From Brevundimonas sp. SORGH_AS_0993 (GTDB lineage: Bacteria; Pseudomonadota; Alphaproteobacteria; Caulobacterales; Caulobacteraceae), in NCBI RefSeq assembly GCF_030818545.1, contig NZ_JAUTAH010000001.1, positions 2,919,001 to 2,983,000 on the forward strand: a DNA stretch of 64,000 nt, in the 5' to 3' direction. Positions 15,907 to 24,730 of the stretch are shown here, piece by piece. The position numbers were made by a program, and so were the translations under genes. Each line of letters opens with the position of its first letter. The first letter of the stretch is position 1. Below the pieces are notes generated by a model, which worked only from the letters and a program-made list of their open reading frames with translations, did no database searches and was not told the origin of the DNA.

Positions 15907-17496
15907 ATGACGTCCACGCAATCGTCCCCCCGCGTCCCGCGCTGGTATAACTACTGGGGCTGGGGCTCCGGCGACATGCTGGGGGCGGGGGCGCAGGCCG
16001 TCATCACCGGCTGGCTGTTCTACTTCTTCACGACCTTCTGCGACCTGACGCCGGTCGAGGCGGGCTTGATCCTGGGCCTGCCGCGCCTGCTGGAGGCCAT
16101 CACCTGTCCGCTGATCGGCTATGTGTCCGACAATCTGCGACACACCTGGATCGGCAGGACGGTGGGACGGAGGAAGATCTTCCTCCTGATCACCATTCCC
16201 CTGCTGCCCAGCTTCGCCCTGATCTTCATCAGCGGCCAGACCTTCGTCTATTACCTGACGACCTTCATCTTCTTCGAGCTGCTGTACACGATGTTTCTCA
16301 TTCCGTGGGAAACGCTCGCGGCCGAGATGACCAAGGATTACAAGGAGAAGGCCAAGTTCGCCGGCGCGCGGATGCTTGTGGCCCAAAGCTCGGCCATCCT
16401 GGCCTCCTATCTGCCGACCCTGATCATCAACAACTTCGGCGGCAAGGATTCGGCCCAGACCTTCCTGATCATGGCGACCATCTTCGGCCTGTTGTTCAGC
16501 GCCGTGGTGATCCTGGTGGTGATCTTCACCTGGGAGCGGCCGTTCACGGCCGACGAAAAGGCGATGAAGGCCGAGCCGCTTAACCTGCGCCGGGCGGCCC
16601 TGATCCCGGTCAACATGTTCCGCGACCTGTTCTCGACGCTGCGCATCCGCGCTTTCCGCCAGCATCTGTCGATCTATCTGGGCGGCTATATCTCGCAGGA
16701 CATCTTCAACACCGCGTTTCCGATCTTCGTGGCCACGGTCATGCTGGGCGCCACGGTGATGATCTCGCAGATGATGACGGTGATGTATGTCGCCCAACTG
16801 CTTTCGGTGATGGTCGCCATCCATCTGGTCATCCGCATCGGCCCGGTCATCGCCTATCGGATCGCGGCGGGCTTCTTCACCAGCGCCCTGGTGCTGCTGC
16901 TGGTCTTCTATTTCGTCCGGCCGACCGTCGGAGGGCAGGATCTGTTCGCCCTGATCAATCCGGTCTCGGGCGGGTTCAATCTGGGCGCCGCCTTCTGGCT
17001 GCTGGGACCGATCGTCCTGGCGGGGCTGGGGCGCGGCACGCTGAACTTTGTGCCCTGGTCGGTCTATAACTATCTGCCGGACGTGGACGAGGCGGTCACG
17101 GGTCAGCGGCGCGAGGGCATCTTCGCCGGGGTGATGACCCTGGTGCGCAAGGTGGCCCAATCGGGCGCCATCATCCTGACGGGCTGGATCATCGAGACAG
17201 GGGGCTATGTGTCACCCAAGGCCGGGGCGGCGGGCGTCGCCGTGACCCAGACGCCGGGCGCGGTCGCCACGGTCGCCTGTCTGCTGGTGTTCGGGCCGAT
17301 GCTGGTCATGGCGGCGGGCGCGATCCTGTCCTGGTCGTTCCGGCTGGATCAGCCCAGTCACGCCGTTCTGATGAACGAGATCGACCGTCTGCGAGACGGC
17401 GAAACCGAGCCGTCAAGTCCTGAGGCCAAGACCATAGTCGAAAGTCTGACCGGCTGGCGATATGACCGCCTGTGGGGCCGTAACCGGCTGACGTAA
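15907..17496 (+). CDS. GPH-family sugar:cation symporter (MFS)
   Basis: This is a 529-residue inner-membrane transporter of the glycoside-pentoside-hexuronide type with about 12 helices. The N-terminus (WYNYWGWGSGDMLGAGA) and the RRKIFLLIT loop are characteristic. The ATG at 15907 is preceded by GGAGAAG. It lies between GH105 and a TonB receptor in the same direction. The inferred cargo is the unsaturated galacturonyl-rhamnose disaccharide made by RG lyases, passed straight to GH105. It is somewhat long for the family because of extended loops. Confidence 0.88.
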   Translation: MTSTQSSPRVPRWYNYWGWGSGDMLGAGAQAVITGWLFYFFTTFCDLTPVEAGLILGLPRLLEAITCPLIGYVSDNLRHTWIGRTVGRRKIFLLITIPLLPSFALIFISGQTFVYYLTTFIFFELLYTMFLIPWETLAAEMTKDYKEKAKFAGARMLVAQSSAILASYLPTLIINNFGGKDSAQTFLIMATIFGLLFSAVVILVVIFTWERPFTADEKAMKAEPLNLRRAALIPVNMFRDLFSTLRIRAFRQHLSIYLGGYISQDIFNTAFPIFVATVMLGATVMISQMMTVMYVAQLLSVMVAIHLVIRIGPVIAYRIAAGFFTSALVLLLVFYFVRPTVGGQDLFALINPVSGGFNLGAAFWLLGPIVLAGLGRGTLNFVPWSVYNYLPDVDEAVTGQRREGIFAGVMTLVRKVAQSGAIILTGWIIETGGYVSPKAGAAGVAVTQTPGAVATVACLLVFGPMLVMAAGAILSWSFRLDQPSHAVLMNEIDRLRDGETEPSSPEAKTIVESLTGWRYDRLWGRNRLT

Positions 17497-17812
17497 AACG
17501 ATTTTATATCGTGGGCGTTCTATGTTCCCACAATATGAAATAAGAATTTCATATTTGGCACAAAGCGCTGATGATGTTATGAATGCGTCATAACAAGAAG
17601 ATGAGTCCGCAAAGGACCGCTTGCCGGAGGGAAACATAAAGGCCGCGTCAGCGGGGCGGACGTCCATCGACGTCGCCGCCAACGCCAACTGCAGATGATC
17701 TGACGGGCGTGAATGACGCTCGCACCTCAGCCTTCGAAATCAAGGCCGCCAGGGAGGCGGTCGCGAAGGCGTCGTTCGAACAATAAGGCCGCAGGGCCGG
17801 AGGAGGAATTCA
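17497..17812 (+). promoter_or_regulatory. 316-base leader with three inverted repeats, including a KdgR-like site
   Basis: There is no gene in this gap. It contains three successive inverted repeats: GTGGG-N11-CCCAC (17511-17531); the perfect ATATGAAAT-AAGA-ATTTCATAT (17533-17554); and GTTATGA-ATGCG-TCATAAC (17576-17594). The middle one contains TGAAA-N6-TTTCA, the core of the published enterobacterial KdgR box, and KdgR is an IclR-family repressor of pectin genes. Two IclR proteins are encoded in the window. The final part holds a strong GGAGGAGG Shine-Dalgarno at 17799-17806 for the receptor gene. Confidence 0.6.
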
Positions 17813-20800
17813 GTGACGACACAGTCGAACGGGCGATGGGCTCGCCGCTTCATGTACACCGCCGGCGCCGCCGCTCTTATGCTGGCGTCCGCCGGCGTCG
17901 CGAACGCGCAGCAGGCGACGCAAACTCAGGCGACGGACGCTCCGGTGTCCACCGTCGATGAAGTCGTCGTCGTCGGCACGCGCTCCAGCCTGCAGTCGGC
18001 CATGAACCGCAAGCGTTCGGCCAGCACCGTTTCGGACTCCATCGTCGCCGACGACATCGGCCAGTTTCCCGACAAGAACGTCGGCGAGGCCCTGGGCCGC
18101 GTCACCGGCGTTCAGCTGTCGCGTGACTTCGGCGAAGGCAACGCCGTCTCCATCCGCGGCGTCGAGCCGGACCTGAACCGGGTCGAGATCAACGGCGTCA
18201 GCGTTCTGTCCACGGCGGGCAATCTGAACGTCTATGGCGGCGGCGGCCGGTCCAACGACTTCCGCGAACTGCCGGCCGAGATCGTCAAGTCGATCGACGT
18301 GTTCAAGGGCTTCACCGCCGACATGACCGAAGGCGCCATCGGCGGCACGGTCTCGGTCCAGACGCGCAAGCCCCTGGATTTCCGCAAGCCCACCTTCTCC
18401 ATGACCCTGGCGGGACAGAAGCTGGACACCCTGCCGGACTGGAAGCCTCGCGCCAGCTTGTTCGGTGCGACGCAACTGCTTGACGGCCGTCTGGGCCTGA
18501 TGGCCAACGTCACCTACGACAATGTTTTGACGCGGGGCGACTTCTACGACGATCACTCGTGGGCGCGGTTGGGGGACTTCGATAATTCGCCGGACAAGAC
18601 GGTCACCTTCTACAATCCGACTTATAGTCGTGTGGTGAATGACTATTTCGCCGGGATCAACAGCGAGGCGGCCTGCGCCACCATCACGACGCCAGACGCT
18701 AGTCTTATGACCACAACGGCGGCGCGCACAGCCTGCCAAAGCCAATGGTATGATTACAACCCGCGTATCCCGCGTTATCGCGTCTGGACCCGCGACGATG
18801 AGCGCACGTCTGGCGAGTTCACGGCAGAATACAAGTTCACGGACAATCTGCGCGGTTTCGTCACCTATCAGACGAACAAGCGGACGCAGCAGTTGAACGA
18901 CATCAACTACGGCACCGACTTCACATCTCTGGATCGTCTAAACTACACGGGTGCGAACTGTTCGCGCGTTAGCGCCGCGACGGCCCAGAACGTCCCGGGC
19001 GTGGTGGTCGATGCCAACCACAACGTCATTAAATACACCGTCGGCAACTGCGTGAATACTGCCGGGCGGGGCGGCGAAGGCGCGTTCAGCATCTCGTCGC
19101 GCGACTTCCGGTCGGAGAGCACCTCCGAATACATCACCTACGGCCTGAAATGGCACAACGACCGCTTCAAGGTCGACTTCTTGGGGGCCAACGCCAAAAC
19201 CGATACCCTGAATGAGACAAACAATGTCTCGGTCGGTTTCAACACCCCCGGCTTGGTCGTCAGCCTGGAGCCCGGGACGTCTGCGCCGACTTTCACCTTT
19301 GCTCAAGGTTATTCACCTTCGGATCTATCGGCTGTCAGCCAGTACCAAATTCAGTATCGTCCGTCGCAGCAGGCTGCAAAAGAAGATCAGTATAAACTGG
19401 ATGTCGATTTCGATCCGAGAACGACGTTACTGACTAATATCAAGTTTGGTGGTCGATACTCAAGCTTGGAAAACAAGGGTTACGACTACGGCGGATTTAT
19501 CATCAGTCCAGGGGCCAATCTGGCATCTGAAATTGACAACATCGTCATCTACTCCAACTCGATCAACTCGACGGCGCGTGTTATAGATAGTGCGACGGCC
19601 GATCAGACAGCTGCGACTTACGGTAATACTTATCAAACCAACTATTGGTCTACGACCGAGACCTGGTCGCGCGCGTTCTCGAATTCGGTCTTCGCCTCGG
19701 CCATGACGCCGCTGCCGTCGGATTTCCACTATGGAGGCGGCGCTCTGCCGGCGAACTGGCTTTATCCAAATTTCAACGCTATCGCCCAACATTTGGACAC
19801 CAGCCACTTCAATCTGGACAACCTTTATTCGGGCGTCGCAAACGACGGTAAGACCTACGACCAGATTCCCACTGGAATGAGGGAGAAGACAGATGCTCAG
19901 TATGTCCGGCTGGATTGGGCGTTGCCGATCTTCGGCTTGGACCTAGTCGGGAATCTGGGCCTTCGTCGGGTGCATACCCAGACTCAGACATTCGGCAAGT
20001 ATATCCGTAATGAGACGCGCCTGGTCGGCGGCACTCCTGCAACAGGCACTTCTCCTGGGACCCCAGGTACACCTACAACAGCGGTCGTGTCCAACACTCT
20101 TGTTGAGCAGACCCGCGAGTATACGAAGTGGCTTCCCAGCTTTAACGTCAACGCTTGGCTGATTGACAATGTACTGAGCATGCGTGTCGGTTATGCCCAG
20201 TTGATGGCGCGGCCGCTGTATAACTTTTTGGTGCCGAACATGACCTGCACCATCAACTATGCCAACGACAACACGTCAGAAGATGGACCGGACAGCTGCT
20301 CGGCGGGCAATCCGGATCTGAATCCTTATGAGGCGGCTCAGTACGATCTTTCCGTTGAATGGTATCCCAACCGTGACACGCAGTTTTCGGCTGGCTTCTT
20401 CTACAAGGATATCCAGAGCTTCTACGTTCCGGCACGCACCAACCTGGGTCTGCGGGACGTATTCGGCGATGGCGTGCTGTATTCGTACAACAGCTACATC
20501 AACGGCAAAGGCGCCAAGATTTCGGGCATTGAGCTTACCGCCAAGACCGCCTTCACCTTCCTGCCAGGGCTTCTGTCGGGCTTCGGCGCCGACGTGAACT
20601 ACACCTATCAGGAAGCTTCGGACGTGGGCGTCTTCAGCCAGTTGGATGGATCGCCGCTGCCCTATCCTGGCCTGTCCAGCAACAGCTACAATGCGACGCT
20701 GTGGTACGAGCGCGGTCCGATCAACGCCCGTCTCGCCTACAACTATCGCTCGCGGTATCTGGTCACGGCGGCCGATCAGTCGGGCAATCCGATCATCAAG

Positions 20801-20983
20801 GAGCCGACCGGCTATCTGGACGGCAAGATTTCGTGGAAGCCGGGCCTGAAGGGGCTGACGCTGTTCGCGGAAGGCAAGAACCTGACCGAGGAGGACGAGT
20901 CGTCCTTCGCTGGCGATATCCGCCTTATCAACAGGGGGTATTCGGGCCGTCGCTTCTTCCTGGGCGCGACCTACAAATACTGA
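17813..20983 (+). CDS. TonB-dependent receptor (oligosaccharide type)
   Basis: This is a 1056-residue outer-membrane receptor. A signal peptide ends near GVANAQQ (about residue 33). A TonB-box-like DEVVVVG and a plug (about 50-190) lead into the beta-barrel, which ends in the aromatic GATYKY. The GTG start is fixed by the strong Shine-Dalgarno. It is flanked by the GPH transporter and the exo-RG lyase, so uptake of RG-I oligosaccharides is inferred. The central part (about 18.6-20.5 kb) is clearly poorer in G+C than the two ends, and a Gly/Thr/Pro-rich loop occurs near residue 740. Both suggest replacement or rapid change of the extracellular loops. Confidence 0.92.
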   Translation: MTTQSNGRWARRFMYTAGAAALMLASAGVANAQQATQTQATDAPVSTVDEVVVVGTRSSLQSAMNRKRSASTVSDSIVADDIGQFPDKNVGEALGRVTGVQLSRDFGEGNAVSIRGVEPDLNRVEINGVSVLSTAGNLNVYGGGGRSNDFRELPAEIVKSIDVFKGFTADMTEGAIGGTVSVQTRKPLDFRKPTFSMTLAGQKLDTLPDWKPRASLFGATQLLDGRLGLMANVTYDNVLTRGDFYDDHSWARLGDFDNSPDKTVTFYNPTYSRVVNDYFAGINSEAACATITTPDASLMTTTAARTACQSQWYDYNPRIPRYRVWTRDDERTSGEFTAEYKFTDNLRGFVTYQTNKRTQQLNDINYGTDFTSLDRLNYTGANCSRVSAATAQNVPGVVVDANHNVIKYTVGNCVNTAGRGGEGAFSISSRDFRSESTSEYITYGLKWHNDRFKVDFLGANAKTDTLNETNNVSVGFNTPGLVVSLEPGTSAPTFTFAQGYSPSDLSAVSQYQIQYRPSQQAAKEDQYKLDVDFDPRTTLLTNIKFGGRYSSLENKGYDYGGFIISPGANLASEIDNIVIYSNSINSTARVIDSATADQTAATYGNTYQTNYWSTTETWSRAFSNSVFASAMTPLPSDFHYGGGALPANWLYPNFNAIAQHLDTSHFNLDNLYSGVANDGKTYDQIPTGMREKTDAQYVRLDWALPIFGLDLVGNLGLRRVHTQTQTFGKYIRNETRLVGGTPATGTSPGTPGTPTTAVVSNTLVEQTREYTKWLPSFNVNAWLIDNVLSMRVGYAQLMARPLYNFLVPNMTCTINYANDNTSEDGPDSCSAGNPDLNPYEAAQYDLSVEWYPNRDTQFSAGFFYKDIQSFYVPARTNLGLRDVFGDGVLYSYNSYINGKGAKISGIELTAKTAFTFLPGLLSGFGADVNYTYQEASDVGVFSQLDGSPLPYPGLSSNSYNATLWYERGPINARLAYNYRSRYLVTAADQSGNPIIKEPTGYLDGKISWKPGLKGLTLFAEGKNLTEEDESSFAGDIRLINRGYSGRRFFLGATYKY

Positions 20984-20997
20984 TCGTCACGGCGATC

Positions 20998-21031
20998 ACG
21001 GCCGTCGCCCCAGCGGGCGGCGGCCGTTTTT
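20998..21031 (+). terminator. Rho-independent terminator after the TonB receptor
   Basis: A 13-bp stem with one mismatch (20998-21010 with 21015-21027) and a four-base loop is followed by five T residues. It lies 15 bases after the receptor stop. A TATAAT at 21041-21046 just beyond could serve the next gene, but no good -35 element is seen. Confidence 0.85.
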
Positions 21032-21072
21032 CTTTCAGAGTATAATCGCCGCTGGGGCGGCGGGAGTTGACC

Positions 21073-23808
21073 ATGGCGTTCCAACCTTCTCGGCGTCACC
21101 TGCTCATGGGCGCCGGCGCCCTCGCGGCGGCCCAGGCCATGTCGGGAGCCGCGATCGCCGCGCCGCGCCGGGCCGCGCCCGCCACCCCGCTGCGCTGGCT
21201 GGATGGCGACAAGCCCGGCTATCTGGACGGAACCACCTTCGGCGTGCCGTGGCCGCGCGGCGTGCTTCGTCCCAATCAGGCGTTCAGCATCCGCGATGGA
21301 TCGGGCCGTGCAACCCCCGCCCAGTCCTGGCCCATCGCCTATTGGCCCGACGGCTCGCTGAAATGGTCGGCCCACGCCGTGACGGGCGATGCGGCGCTGG
21401 ACAGTCTGACGCTGGTTCCCGGCGCCCCGGCCGCGCCGGCGCAGCCGGTTCGGGCGGCCGATCAGGGGCAGCAGATCGTCGTCACGGTCGGCGACCTGGA
21501 ATGGCGAGTGCCCAAGTCGGGCGACGCCCTGATTTCCGGCGCCACGCGCGCGGGTCGGCCCGTGGTCGGCAAGCTGTCGCTGGTCGCCCTGTCGCAGGAC
21601 AAGCCCGAACTGGAGGCGGGTGGGGCGGTCAAGTCCTCCCGCTATGGCGTGCGCATCCGTCAGGCCGAGGTCGAGCAGTCCGGCCCGGTGCGGGCGGTGA
21701 TCAAGCTGGACGGCGTCCATACGGACGGGACGCGCGAATGGCTGCCGGTGTCGGTGCGGCTGTATTTCTACGCCGGGTCGGACGCCGTGCGGATCGTCCA
21801 CAGCTTCATCTTTGACGGCGATCCGAAGACAGACTTCATTCGCGGCCTGGGCGTCGTCGCCGATGCGCCGATGACGGACGCCAGCTATAACCGCCACATC
21901 CGTTTCGCCGGAGAGGGCGAGGGCGTGTGGGGCGAGGCGGTCCGCACCCTGACGGGCCTGCGCACCCGCGCCAATCCCACCGCCGCGGTGCGCCAGGCCC
22001 AGATCGAGGGCCGGGCGGTGGCCTTCGCCGACCTGCCCGACATTCTGAAGAACGACGGCCTGCAGTGGGTGCCGGAGTGGGGCGACTTCGCCTTCAGCCA
22101 GCTGTCGCCCGACGGCTTCACCCTGCGCAAGCGGACCAGCGAGGGGCACGCCTGGATCGATTCCAATGCGGGCAGGCGCAGCCGGGGCCTGGCCTATGTC
22201 GGCGGCGCCTCGGGCGGGGTGGCCCTGGGCCTGAAGGACTTCTGGCAACGCGCGCCGGTCGCCCTGGACATCCGCAACGCTCACACCGACACGGCGCAAC
22301 TGACGGCCTGGATGTGGTCGCCCGAAGCCCCGGCCATGGACCTGCGCCCCTATCGCAGCGCCAACGGCATGGACACGACGGCCGAGGAACTGGTCGGCCT
22401 GGACATCACCTATGAGGATTACGAGGCCGGGTGGGATGACGCGCACGGCATCGCCCGCACCTCGGAACTGACCCTGTGGGCGCTGGGCGCCACGCCGTCG
22501 CACGATGTCTTCTCCGCCATGGCCCGTCAGGTCGCGGATCCTGCGCGCCTGACGGTCGAGCCGGCGCGGCTGCATGCGGCGGGCGTGTTCGGCGACTGGT
22601 CCTTGCCCGATACATCGACGCCGATCCGGGCGGCGCTGGAAGGCCGGCTGACCCATCTGCTGGATCACTATGTCCGCGAGGTCGATCAGCGACGCTGGTA
22701 CGGCTTCTGGTCCTATGGCGACGTGATGCACACCTATGACCCGGATCGTCACATGTGGCGCTATGACGTAGGCGGATACGCCTGGGACAATTCCGAGCTT
22801 TCGACCGATCTGTGGCTGTGGACCAGCTATCTTCGCACCGGGCGCGCCGATGTGTTCAGGCTGGCCGAGGCCATGACACGCCACACGGGCGAGGTGGACG
22901 TCTATCACCTGGGCCGGTTCAAGGGCTTCGGCACGCGCCACGGTGTTCAGCACTGGTCGGATTCGTCCAAGCAGCCGCGCGTCTCGAACGTCGCCTATCG
23001 CCGTATCTATTACTTCCTGACGGCGGACGAGCGGGTCGGCGACCTGATGCGCGAACTGAACACCTCGGACCATGCGCTTCAGAACGTCGACATCTCGCGC
23101 AAGCTGCCGCCCGCGCCGGGGCGCGCCGTGCCGGAGGGGCAGGTGGTGTCGGGCTTTGGCACCAGCTGGGGCGCCTTCATCGCCGCCTGGCTGACGGAGT
23201 GGGAGCGGACGGGCGACCGGCGCTGGCGCGACCGCATCGTCAACGGCATGACCACCATCGGTGGGCTGAAGCGCCGCTGGTTCGCCGGCGAGGCGCCGTT
23301 CGACCTGGCCACCGGCCGTTATCAGGGGCAGGGCGACTATGTCGCCGTGTCGCACCTGAACGCCGTCTTCGGCGTGGCGGAGATGAACGCCGAGCTTCTG
23401 GACCTTCTGGACGTGCCCTCCTATCGCCGCGCGTGGCTGGAGTACTGCCGCTATTACAACGCCTCGCCGGAGGAGATTTCGGGCTTGCTGGGCCAGGTCC
23501 CGCCCGGGCGGTCGCTGACCGAGGCCCACTCGCGCCTGACCGCCTACGCCGCGCACGAGGAGCGGGACGCGGCCCTGGCCCAGCGCGCCTGGAGCGAGTT
23601 CCTGGGCAAGGATCCGGCCAAGCTGCGCGCCCTGCTGGGCGCGCGTGGAGACACGGTCGGCGGGACCGAGGTGCTGCGCCCGATCCACGAGGACCCGCAG
23701 GTCTCGACCAACGACGCCGCCCAGTGGAGCCTGGCGGCCATCGAGAACCTGGCCCTGATCGGCGACAGTCTGGAAGAGGCGGCGGCGCGTCTGGGCTACA
23801 CGCCCTGA
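21073..23808 (+). CDS. Exo-rhamnogalacturonan lyase-like protein (PL26, PcRGLX type), Tat-exported
   Basis: This 911-residue protein begins with a twin-arginine signal (SRRHLLMGAGALAAAQAM), so it should be exported folded. An N-terminal RIFT-barrel-like domain (about residues 35-300, opening LRWLDGDKPGYLDGTTFGVP) precedes a mainly helical domain. This layout is that of the Penicillium exo-RG lyase PcRGLX and its bacterial relatives, which release an unsaturated GalA-Rha disaccharide from RG-I chain ends. The ATG at 21073 has a GGGAG ribosome site and is preferred to a TTG two codons upstream. It is convergent with the rhamnose operon. Family assignment is from remembered sequence pattern, so catalysis is inferred. 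Confidence 0.75.
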   Translation: MAFQPSRRHLLMGAGALAAAQAMSGAAIAAPRRAAPATPLRWLDGDKPGYLDGTTFGVPWPRGVLRPNQAFSIRDGSGRATPAQSWPIAYWPDGSLKWSAHAVTGDAALDSLTLVPGAPAAPAQPVRAADQGQQIVVTVGDLEWRVPKSGDALISGATRAGRPVVGKLSLVALSQDKPELEAGGAVKSSRYGVRIRQAEVEQSGPVRAVIKLDGVHTDGTREWLPVSVRLYFYAGSDAVRIVHSFIFDGDPKTDFIRGLGVVADAPMTDASYNRHIRFAGEGEGVWGEAVRTLTGLRTRANPTAAVRQAQIEGRAVAFADLPDILKNDGLQWVPEWGDFAFSQLSPDGFTLRKRTSEGHAWIDSNAGRRSRGLAYVGGASGGVALGLKDFWQRAPVALDIRNAHTDTAQLTAWMWSPEAPAMDLRPYRSANGMDTTAEELVGLDITYEDYEAGWDDAHGIARTSELTLWALGATPSHDVFSAMARQVADPARLTVEPARLHAAGVFGDWSLPDTSTPIRAALEGRLTHLLDHYVREVDQRRWYGFWSYGDVMHTYDPDRHMWRYDVGGYAWDNSELSTDLWLWTSYLRTGRADVFRLAEAMTRHTGEVDVYHLGRFKGFGTRHGVQHWSDSSKQPRVSNVAYRRIYYFLTADERVGDLMRELNTSDHALQNVDISRKLPPAPGRAVPEGQVVSGFGTSWGAFIAAWLTEWERTGDRRWRDRIVNGMTTIGGLKRRWFAGEAPFDLATGRYQGQGDYVAVSHLNAVFGVAEMNAELLDLLDVPSYRRAWLEYCRYYNASPEEISGLLGQVPPGRSLTEAHSRLTAYAAHEERDAALAQRAWSEFLGKDPAKLRALLGARGDTVGGTEVLRPIHEDPQVSTNDAAQWSLAAIENLALIGDSLEEAAARLGYTP

Positions 23809-23827
23809 CCGCCGCCCAGCGGCCGTG

Positions 23828-24730
23828 TCAGAGGCGGTAGATCCCTTCGGCGTTGGCCGCGAACAGGCGATCCCGTTCCTCGGCTGAGAAGTCGGCCGTG
23901 ATGGCGTCGAAGGCGGCGTAGAAGTCGCCGAAACCGCCGTGGACGCTTTCCACGGGGAAGTCCGAGGCGAACATGGCGCGCTTGGTTCCAAAAGCGTCGA
24001 TGCACTCCAGAACGATGGGGCGCAGGCTCTCGATCGTCCAGGCGCGGTCGGTGATGCCCAGGCCCGAAATCTTGATCGAGACGTGGGGATTGGCCGCCAG
24101 AAGACGCAAGCCCTGACGCCATAAGGCCAGGCCCTCTGCGTCGCGGTCTGTCGGCAGGCCGGCGTGATTGATGATCATCGGAATGTCGGGATGGCGCGCG
24201 GCGATGACGGCCGCCGTCGCCATCTGCGACGGATAGAGCTGAAGATCGAACGACAGGCCGTGTTGCGCCAGCCGCGCGAAGCCGGCGACCCATTGCGGAT
24301 CGGCCAGAAGATCGCGGTCGGTGTAGGTCTTCAGCGGATCGGCATGCCAGCAGACGATCTGGCGAACGCCCCGCACGTTGGCGCGCGCGGCGTGGGCCTC
24401 CAGCAGGGCGTCCAGATCGGGGTCCAGCAGATCGGCGCCGGCGACGATGCCGTGGGGATAGCCGTTTCGATCGGCCATGGCCTGAAGCCAGTCGGTCTCG
24501 CCCAACTGCTGACCGATCGGCTGGCCGGCCTCGACGTGGACGATCTTGTCCACCCGCCAGCCGGCCGTGTCGGCCAGATAGTCGTCCAGCAGATAGTTCC
24601 GATGGGCGATGGCGGTCATGTCGCCGGCCGGATTGTTCGGCAGGGGATCGTCCTGCAGCCAGCCGTAGCGCGCGCGTGACAGGTCCCACAGGTGGACGTG
24701 GGGATCGACGATGCGAAGATCGGACGTCAT
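23828..24730 (-). CDS. Amidohydrolase-family sugar lactonase (COG3618), probably L-rhamnonolactonase
   Basis: This is a 300-residue TIM-barrel metal hydrolase without a signal peptide. Metal-binding motifs are H11/H13 in DPHVHLWD, H189 in INHAG and D257 in ASDFP. The family contains L-fucono- and L-rhamnonolactonases. Its place as the last gene of the rhamnose operon makes hydrolysis of L-rhamnono-lactone to L-rhamnonate the natural role, between the dehydrogenase and RhmD. The ATG at 24730 overlaps the preceding gene's stop as ATGA. The start further upstream lacks support. Confidence 0.83.
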   Translation of the reverse strand: MTSDLRIVDPHVHLWDLSRARYGWLQDDPLPNNPAGDMTAIAHRNYLLDDYLADTAGWRVDKIVHVEAGQPIGQQLGETDWLQAMADRNGYPHGIVAGADLLDPDLDALLEAHAARANVRGVRQIVCWHADPLKTYTDRDLLADPQWVAGFARLAQHGLSFDLQLYPSQMATAAVIAARHPDIPMIINHAGLPTDRDAEGLALWRQGLRLLAANPHVSIKISGLGITDRAWTIESLRPIVLECIDAFGTKRAMFASDFPVESVHGGFGDFYAAFDAITADFSAEERDRLFAANAEGIYRL

